The notes beneath the pieces were generated by a model. It had not been told where the DNA came from. It saw only the letters and a program-made list of their open reading frames with translations, and did not search any database. From positions 176,501 to 240,500 of the forward strand of contig JAYKKM010000007.1 in assembly GCA_035772405.1 (NCBI GenBank): a stretch of 64,000 nucleotides of DNA. The letters run 5' to 3'. Positions 55,595-64,000 of the stretch are shown here, one piece after another. A program made the position numbers and the translations under genes. Each line of letters begins with the position of its first letter. The first letter of the stretch is position 1. The DNA is from Chrysogorgia sp. JL179-B06. Its lineage: Eukaryota > Cnidaria > Anthozoa > Scleralcyonacea > Chrysogorgiidae.

Positions 55595-56169
55595 AACAGA
55601 AAAGAGTAAAAAGGCCGTCACAACCAAAATGGTTTACAGATGAATTACTGGAGGAGATTAAAGCGAGGGATAAATGTTTACATACGGCGAGACAAACTAT
55701 GATGAGTGAGGATTGGTCTCAGTTTAGACGGTTAAAAATCGTACAACTCGGCTAATTAGGCACGCGAAACGTTCTTATTATAAAGGTAAAATAATGGAAA
55801 ATAGGAAAAACCCGCAAAAGCTATGGTCAACAATTAAAGAGCTGAACACAAAAAACGATCAGAGCGATAGCCTACATTCTATTACAGTTAATGGTTCAGT
55901 TATAACTAACAAGACTGAAATGGCCGAAATGTTCAATAATTATTTTATTGACCAGCCTTGTAGACTTATCCAGTCACTGGTATCCTCTGGAAGAGCAACA
56001 ATAAATCGTGTGTTGGGATATTCAACTCGACTCCGTTTGCTCTCTCTCAAATCACTCCTCGACATCTTGAAGATCTTATTAGCTCAATTCCGGCACATAA
56101 GGCAACTGGCGTTATGGAGTGAGCGCAAGGATTATTCGTTTCAGCTCCAGCTATATCTGCATCATTATG

Positions 56170-57455
56170 CAAAATAATAAATTATTGCATCGAAAATTCT
56201 AAATTTCCATCAGCGTGGAAAGTTGCCAGAGTCACTCCGATTTACAAAGGCAAAGGCGATCGACAAGAAATATGTAATTATCGCCCAATATCAATCTTGC
56301 CCATTCTATCTAAACTCTTCGAGAGGCATATCAGTAATATGTTATACGAATACCTGGAGAATAACAATGTAATTCACCACCTTCAATCCGGTTTCAGGAA
56401 AAAGTATTCAACAGAAACTGCATTAATCCGACTCGTTGATCAGTTGTTTCTCGAGTTGGATAAAAATAGAGTAAGTGGCTTGATATTTTTAGACTATAAA
56501 AAGGCATTTGATCTCATCCATCACGAGACCCTTCTGGATAAACTTGCTGCATACGGTATAGTCTCCAAAGAATTGGCGCTTATTAAAGACTACCTATCCC
56601 ATCGTAGCCAATTCATTGAGTTGGCAGGTCAAAAATCAGTGTCAAGATCAATAACTATGGGAGTTCCTCAAGGGTCTGTCTTGGGTCCGTTGTTGTTCCT
56701 TCTGTTTATAAATGACCTTCCGGATGCTATGCGAGAATGCGTGATGGATATTTATGCAGATGATACAACAATGTCTATTTCAACCGACCTAAAAGATGCA
56801 CCCGAATCATTGTGCACCAAACTACAAGGAGAGCTTAATAAAGTGGTTTCATGGTCTTTTAACAACAAAATGGTCTTGAATGAATCAAAAACCAAGGTAA
56901 TGCTGGTGACGGGTAAACGGATAGCAAAAAAATTGGTCGACAGAGACATGGTTATTAAAATAAATGACATAAATCTGGAACAAGTCCAAACCTTTTCCTT
57001 TCTCGGATTATCAATTGATACTAACTTGAATTTTAACGACCATGTGGAACATCTTTGTACGAAATTATCAAAAAGAATCGGAGTATTAAGAAAAATAAGA
57101 TCCTACCTTGCCATTAAAAGAACGGAAACTGTTTTATGATGCTACTATTAAGCCTTGTATGATGTATGGCTCCTCAGTTTGGACATCATGTTCAACTGAA
57201 AACCTCAACAAAGTTCTGAAGCTACAAAAACGAGCGGCTCGGGTTATTCTAAAGGCGGATAGGTCCGAAAATAGCGTAAATCTTTTTGTGAAACTTGGTT
57301 GGCTTACATTTTACGATGAGTCTAAGCTTCTTAAATGCTCTCTTGTATACAAAAGATTGCATGGTGATACGGCAGATTATCTCATGAATATCCTCCCAAG
57401 AAACAGTGATATCCATAACAGAACCACAAGAAACGGACATATTAATCTTTATTGC
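56170..57455 (+). pseudogene. Reverse transcriptase and C-terminal region of the non-LTR element
   Basis: From the open block starting near 56170: FPSAWKVARVTPIYKGKG, RPISILPILSKLFERHI, then LQSGFRKKYSTETALIRLVD, the catalytic block FLDYKKAFDLIHHETLLDKL, GVPQGSVLGPLLFLLFINDL and the YADD box (YADDTTMS). LGLSIDTNLNFNDHV is the usual block after the thumb. A frame change near 57100 leads to LPLKERKLFYDATIKP and LQKRAARVILKADR, ending NGHINLYCP, after which satellite sequence is read. All core catalytic aspartates are present, but the frame changes make it inactive. Confidence 0.9.
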
Positions 57456-60400
57456 CCAAATTTGGCCATTTTTAAAAAGCTTATTTTGAAGTCCAAAAAT
57501 GTCGAAAATCGTCAAAAATAGGTTAACCCCTTTACTTTTTTTTGGCCATTTTTGCCAATAATCAAAAATGACTAAATTTACGCTAGTTTCTGCTCATATT
57601 AATACCTAAGGCATTATTTAGGCTATATTTTCATATTTTAAGCTTATTTTGACAAGTTAAAAATGGTCGAAAATCGTCAAAAAGTTAAGGTTAACCCCTT
57701 TACTTTTTGGCAAATTTGGCCATTTTTGCCAACTTTTTGGATGTCCAAAAATGACTAAATATACGCTAGTTTCTGCTCATATTAATACCTAAGGCATTAT
57801 TTAGGCTATATTTTCATATTTTAAGCTTATTTTGACAAGTTAAAAATGGTCGAAAATCGTCAAAAAGTTAAGGTTAACCCCTTTACTTTTTGGCCAAATT
57901 TGGCCATTTTTGCCAACTTTTTGGATGTCCAAAAATGACTAAATATACGCTAGTTTCTGCTCATATTAATACCTAAGGCATTATTTAGGCTATATTTTCA
58001 TATTTTAAGCTTATTTTGACAAGTTAAAAATGGTCGAAAATCGTCAAAAAGTTAAGGTTAACCCCTTTACTTTTTGGCCAAATTTGGCCATTTTTGCCAA
58101 CTTTTTGAATGTCCAAAAATGACTAAATATACGCTAGTTTCTGCTCATATTAATACCTAAGGCATTATTTAGGCTATATTTTCATATTTTAAGCTTATTT
58201 TGACAAGTTAAAAATGGTCGAAAATCGTCAAAAAGTTAAGGTTAACCCCTTTACTTTTTGGCCAAATTTGGCCATTTTTGCCAACTTTTTGGATGTCCAA
58301 AAATGACTAAATATACGCTAGTTTCTGCTCATATTAATACCTAAGGCATTATTTAGGCTATATTTTCATATTTTAAGCTTATTTTGACAAGTTAAAAATG
58401 GTCGAAAATCGTCAAAAAGTTAAGGTTAACCCCTTTACTTTTTGGCCAAATTTGGCCATTTTTGCCAACTTTTTGGATGTCCAAAAATGACTAAATATAC
58501 GCTAGTTTCTGCTCATATTAATACCTAAGGCATTATTTAGGCTATATTTTCATATTTTAAGCTTATTTTGACAAGTTAAAAATGGTCGAAAATCGTCAAA
58601 AAGTTAAGGTTAACCCCTTTACTTTTTGGCCAAATTTGGCCATTTTTGCCAACTTTTTGGATGTCCAAAAATGACTAAATTTACGCTAGTTTCTGCTCAT
58701 ATTAATACCTAAGGCATTATTTAGGCTATATTTTCATATTTTAAGCTTATTTTGACAAGTTAAAATGGTCGAAAATCGTCAAAAAGTTAAGGTTAACCCC
58801 TTTACTTTTTGGCCAAATTTGGCCATTTTTGCCAACTTTTTGGATGTCCAAAAATGACTAAATTTACGCTAGTTTCTGCTCATATTAATACCTAAGGCAT
58901 TATTTAGGCTATATTTTCATATTTTAAGCTTATTTTGACAAGTTAAAAATGGTCGAAAATCGTCAAAAAGTTAAGGTTAACCCCTTTACTTTTTGGCCAA
59001 ATTTGGCCATTTTTGCCAACTTTTTGGAATGTCCAAAAATGACTAAATATACGCTAGTTTCTGCTCATATTAATACCTAAGGCATTATTTAGGCTATATT
59101 TTCATATTTTAAGCTTATTTTGACAAGTTAAAAATGGTCGAAAATCGTCAAAAAGTTAAGGTTAACCCCTTTACTTTTTGGCCAAATTTGGCCATTTTTG
59201 CCAACTTTTTGGATGTCCAAAAATGACTAAATATACGCTAGTTTCTGCTCATATTAATACCTAAGGCATTATTTAGGCTATATTTTCATATTTTAAGCTT
59301 ATTTTGACAAGTTAAAAATGGTCGAAAATCGTCAAAAAGTTAAGGTTAACCCCTTTACTTTTTGGCCAAATTTGGCCATTTTTGCCAACTTTTTGGATGT
59401 CCAAAAAATGACTAAATATACGCTAGTTTCTGCTCATATTAATACCTAAGGCATTATTTAGGCTATATTTTCATATTTTAAGCTTATTTTGACAAGTTAA
59501 AAATGGTCGAAAATCGTCAAAAAGTTAAGGTTAACCCCTTTACTTTTTGGCCAAATTTGGCCATTTTTGCCAACTTTTTGGATGTCCAAAAATGACTAAA
59601 TACGCTAGTTTCTGCTCATATTAATACCTAAGGCATTATTTAGGCTATATTTTCATATTTTAAGCTTATTTTGACAAGTTAAAAATGGTCGAAAATCGTC
59701 AAAAAGTTAAGGTTAACCCCTTTACTTTTTGGCCAAATTTGGCCATTTTTGCCAACTTTTTTGGATGTCCAAAAATGACTAAATATACGCTAGTTTCTGC
59801 TCATATTAATACCTAAGGCATTATTTAGGCTATATTTTCATATTTTAAGCTTATTTTGACAAGTTAAAAATGGTCGAAAATCGTCAAAAAGTTAAGGTTA
59901 ACCCCTTTACTTTTTGGCCAAATTTGGCCATTTTTGCCAACTTTTTGGATGTCCAAAAATGACTAAATATACGCTAGTTTCTGCTCATATTAATACCTAA
60001 GGCATTATTTAGGCTATATTTTCATATTTTAAGCTTATTTTGACAAGTTAAAAATGGTCGAAAATCGTCAAAAAGTTAAGGTTAACCCCTTTACTTTTTG
60101 GCCAAATTTGGCCATTTTTGCCAACTTTTTGGATGTCCAAAAATGACTAAATTTACGCTAGTTTCTGCTCATATTAATACCTAAGGCATTATTTAGGCTA
60201 TATTTTCATATTTTAAGCTTATTTTGACAAGTTAAAAATGGTCGAAAATCGTCAAAAAGTTAAGGTTAACCCCTTTACTTTTTGGCCAAATTTGGCCATT
60301 TTTGCCAACTTTTTGGATGTCCAAAAATGACTAAATATACGCTAGTTTCTGCTCATATTAATACCTAAGGCATTATTTAGGCTATATTTTCATATTTTAA

Positions 60401-63400
60401 GCTTATTTTGACAAGTTAAAAATGGTCGAAAATCGTCAAAAAGTTAAGGTTAACCCCTTTACTTTTTGGCCAAATTTGGCCATTTTTGCCAACTTTTTGG
60501 ATGTCCAAAAATGACTAAATATACGCTAGTTTCTGCTCATATTAATACCTAAGGCATTATTTAGGCTATATTTTCATATTTTAAGCTTATTTTGACAAGT
60601 TAAAAATGGTCGAAAATCGTCAAAAAGTTAAGGTTAACCCCTTTACTTTTTGGCCAAATTTGGCCATTTTTGCCAACTTTTTGGATGTCCAAAAATGACT
60701 AAATATACGCTAGTTTCTGCTCATATTAATACCTAAGGCATTATTTAGGCTATATTTTCATATTTTAAGCTTATTTTGACAAGTTAAAAATGGTCGAAAA
60801 TCGTCAAAAAGTTAAGGTTAACCCCTTTACTTTTTGGCCAAATTTGGCCATTTTTGCCAACTTTTTGGATGTCCAAAAATGACTAAATATACGCTAGTTT
60901 CTGCTCATATTAATACCTAAGGCATTATTTAGGCTATATTTTCATATTTTAAGCTTATTTTGACAAGTTAAAAATGGTCGAAAATCGTCAAAAAGTTAAG
61001 GTTAACCCCTTTACTTTTTGGCCAAATTTGGCCATTTTTGCCAACTTTTTGGATGTCCAAAAATGACTAAATATACGCTAGTTTCTGCTCATATTAATAC
61101 CTAAGGCATTATTTAGGCTATATTTTCATATTTTAAGCTTATTTTGACAAGTTAAAAATGGTCGAAAATCGTCAAAAAGTTAAGGTTAACCCCTTTACTT
61201 TTTGGCCAAATTTGGCCATTTTTGCCAACTTTTTGGATGTCCAAAAATGACTAAATATACGCTAGTTTCTGCTCATATTAATACCTAAGGCATTATTTAG
61301 GCTATATTTTCATATTTTAAGCTTATTTTGACAAGTTAAAAATGGTCGAAAATCGTCAAAAAGTTAAGGTTAACCCCTTTACTTTTTGGCCAAATTTGGC
61401 CATTTTTGCCAACTTTTTGGATGTCCAAAAATGACTAAATATACGCTAGTTTCTGCTCATATTAATACCTAAGGCATTATTTAGGCTATATTTTCATATT
61501 TTAAGCTTATTTTGACAAGTTAAAAATGGTCGAAAATCGTCAAAAAGTTAAGGTTAACCCCTTTACTTTTTGGCCAAATTTGGCCATTTTTGCCAACTTT
61601 TTGGATGTCCAAAAATGACTAAATATACGCTAGTTTCTGCTCATATTAATACCTAAGGCATTATTTAGGCTATATTTTCATATATTTTAAGCTTATTTTG
61701 ACAAGTTAAAAATGGTCGAAAATCGTCAAAAAGTTAAGGTTAACCCCTTTACTTTTTTTTGGCCATTTTTGCCAACTTTTTGGATGTCCAAAAATGACTA
61801 AATATACGCTAGTTTCTGCTCATATTAATACCTAAGGCATTATTTAGGCTATATTTTCATATTTTAAGCTTATTTTGACAAGTTAAAAATGGTCGAAAAT
61901 CGTCAAAAAGTTAAGGTTAACCCCTTTACTTTTTGGCCAAATTTGGCCATTTTTGCCAACTTTTTGGATGTCCAAAAATGACTAAATATACGCTAGTTTC
62001 TGCTCATATTAATACCTAAGGCATTATTTAGGCTATATTTTCATATTTTAAGCTTATTTTGACAAGTTAAAAATGGTCGAAAATCGTCAAAAAGTTAAGG
62101 TTAACCCCTTTACTTTTTGGCCAAATTTGGCCATTTTTGCCAACTTTTTGGATGTCCAAAAATGACTAAAAATTTACGCTAGTTTCTGCTCATATTAATA
62201 CCTAAGGCATTATTTAGGCTATATTTTCATATTTTAAGCTTATTTTGACAAGTTAAAAATGGTCGAAAATCGTCAAAAAGTTAAGGTTAACCCCTTTACT
62301 TTTTGGCCAAATTTGGCCATTTTTGCCAACTTTTTGGATGTCCAAAAATGACTAAATTTACGCTAGTTTCTGCTCATATTAATACCTAAGGCATTATTTA
62401 GGCTATATTTTCATATTTTAAGCTTATTTTGACAAGTTAAAAATGGTCGAAAATCGTCAAAAAGTTAAGGTTAACCCCTTTACTTTTTGGCCAAATTTGG
62501 CCATTTTTGCCAACTTTTTGGATGTCCAAAAATGACTAAATATACGCTAGTTTCTGCGCATATTAATACCTAAGGCATTATTTAGGCTATATTTTCATAT
62601 TTTAAGCTTATTTTGACAAGTTAAAAATGGTCGAAAATCGTCAAAAAGTTAAGGTTAACCCCTTTACTTTTTGGCCAAATTTGGCCATTTTTGCCAACTT
62701 TTTGGATGTCCAAAAATGACTAAATATACGCTAGTTTTCTGCTCATATTAATACCTAAGGCATTATTTAGGCTATATTTTCATATTTTAAGCTTATTTTG
62801 ACAAGTTAAAAATGGTCGAAAATCGTCAAAAAGTTAAGGTTAACCCCTTTACTTTTTGGCCAAATTTGGCCATTTTTGCCAACTTTTTGGATGTCCAAAA
62901 ATGACTAAATATACGCTAGTTTCTGCTCATATTAATACCTAAGGCATTATTTAGGCTATATTTTTCATATTTTAAGCTTATTTTGACAAGTTAAAAATGG
63001 TCGAAAATCGTCAAAAAGTTAAGGTTAACCCCTTTACTTTTTGGCCAAATTTGGCCATTTTTGCCAACTTTTTGGAATGTCCAAAAATGACTAAATATAC
63101 GCTAGTTTCTGCTCATATTAATACCTAAGGCATTATTTAGGCTATATTTTCATATTTTAAGCTTATTTTGACAAGTTAAAAATGGTCGAAAATCGTCAAA
63201 AAGTTAAGGTTAACCCCTTTACTTTTTGGCCAAATTTGGCCATTTTTGCCAACTTTTTGGATGTCCAAAAATGACTAAATATACGCTAGTTTCTGCTCAT
63301 ATTAATACCTAAGGCATTATTTAGGCTATATTTTCATATTTTAAGCTTATTTTGACAAGTTAAAAATGGTCGAAAATCGTCAAAAAGTTAAGGTTAACCC

Positions 63401-64000
63401 CTTTACTTTTTGGCCAAATTTGGCCATTTTTGCCAACTTTTTGGATGTCCAAAAATGACTAAATATACGCTAGTTTCTGCTCATATTAATACCTAAGGCA
63501 TTATTTAGGCTATATTTTCATATTTTAAGCTTATTTTGACAAGTTAAAAATGGTCGAAAATCGTCAAAAAGTTAAGGTTAACCCCTTTACTTTTTGGCCA
63601 AATTTGGCCATTTTTGCCAACTTTTTGGATGTCCAAAAATGACTAAATATACGCTAGTTTCTGCTCATATTAATACCTAAGGCATTATTTAGGCTATATT
63701 TTCATATTTTAAGCTTATTTTGACAAGTTAAAAATGGTCGAAAATCGTCAAAAAGTTAAGGTTAACCCCTTTACTTTTTTTGGCCATTTTTGCCAACTTT
63801 TTGGATGTCCAAAAATGACTAAATATACGCTAGTTTCTGCTCATATTAATACCTAAGGCATTATTTAGGCTATATTTTCATATTTTAAGCTTATTTTGAC
63901 AAGTTAAAAATGGTCGAAAATCGTCAAAAAGTTAAGGTTAACCCCTTTACTTTTTGGCCAAATTTGGCCATTTTTGCCAACTTTTTGGATGTCCAAAAAT
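57456..64000 (+). repeat. Satellite array B: about 35 monomers of 184 bp, running off the window
   Basis: The first 120 bases (57456-57575) are a rearranged monomer: CCAAATTTGGCCATTTTT, AAAAAGCTTATTTTG, GTCGAAAATCGTCAAAAA and GGTTAACCCCTTTAC in condensed order. From 57580 regular monomers continue in the same orientation as array A. Most carry the ATATACGC variant. Two monomers (about 61755 and 63775) lack CAAATTTGG and have an extended T run instead. The array is uninterrupted at the window end. Confidence 0.97.

Larger units (their letters stand above)
55011..57455 (+). mobile_element. Non-LTR retrotransposon (endonuclease + reverse transcriptase), dead, inside the satellite
   Basis: A single ORF2-like coding sequence can be followed across several frames: the second half of an apurinic-type endonuclease (55082-55480), a linker (55480-55950), the reverse transcriptase (56170-57120) and a C-terminal region to about 57455. 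Frame changes are evident near 55480, 55560, 55735, 55950, 56100-56170 and 57100. Both ends are missing: no ORF1, no endonuclease N-terminus, no 3' tail. Structure and motifs fit the Jockey/CR1 group. The first 68 bases (55011-55078) are neither clear satellite nor clear ORF. The right end joins the satellite at CCAAATTTGGCC. Confidence 0.9.

Noticed and set aside
30840..64000. CRISPR array or coding repeat as explanation of the regular repeats
   Set aside because: The whole 184-bp unit repeats with no variable spacers, no frame is open across it, and the window is eukaryotic.

Overview
The window is genomic DNA from an invertebrate animal, most probably a cnidarian (inference). Genes are split into short exons with GT-AG introns, the flanking DNA is AT-rich, and the repeat load consists of hAT-like and TTAA-target (piggyBac-like) miniature elements, fold-back elements, a Penelope-like element, CR1/L2/Jockey-type non-LTR fragments and tRNA-derived repeats. 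Nothing bacterial or viral is seen.

Left part, 1-8100: the last two exons of a Rab22/Rab31-type small GTPase (3568-4911, + strand; earlier exons lie outside the window) sit among many miniature elements. These include two hAT-type elements with perfect 8-bp target duplications, a TTAA-flanked element just upstream of the last Rab exon, and a three-level nest of elements (5141-6316). A possible exon of an unrecognised gene lies on the minus strand at 7837-8018.

Middle, 8135-26286 (+): an apparently complete FBXO15 (F-box only protein 15) gene, reconstructed here as 16 exons (about 463 codons), with the F-box in exon 3 and a conserved C-terminus in exon 16. One intron uses a GC-AG donor. One reading-phase break between exons 9 and 10 suggests a small missed exon. 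The introns hold at least eight miniature elements, a CR1/L2-like fragment on the minus strand and several simple repeats.

26400-30840: AT-rich simple repeats, then a tandem array of units of about 287 bp, each carrying a tRNA-like (box A/box B) sequence, with an orientation switch near 27,280. Next comes a minus-strand Penelope-like element (GIY-YIG endonuclease end) split by a 550-bp hAT-type element with an intact 8-bp target duplication.

30840-64000: a very large satellite of 184-bp monomers (about 30% GC), roughly 128 monomers up to 55,010 and about 35 more from 57,456 to the window end, where it still continues. The only interruption is a 2.4-kb dead non-LTR retrotransposon (endonuclease plus reverse transcriptase, several frameshifts). 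The left edge is degenerate and contains one monomer in the opposite orientation. The monomer is rich in dyad symmetries. This pericentromeric- or centromeric-looking satellite is the most unusual structure here; a centromere role is inference only.
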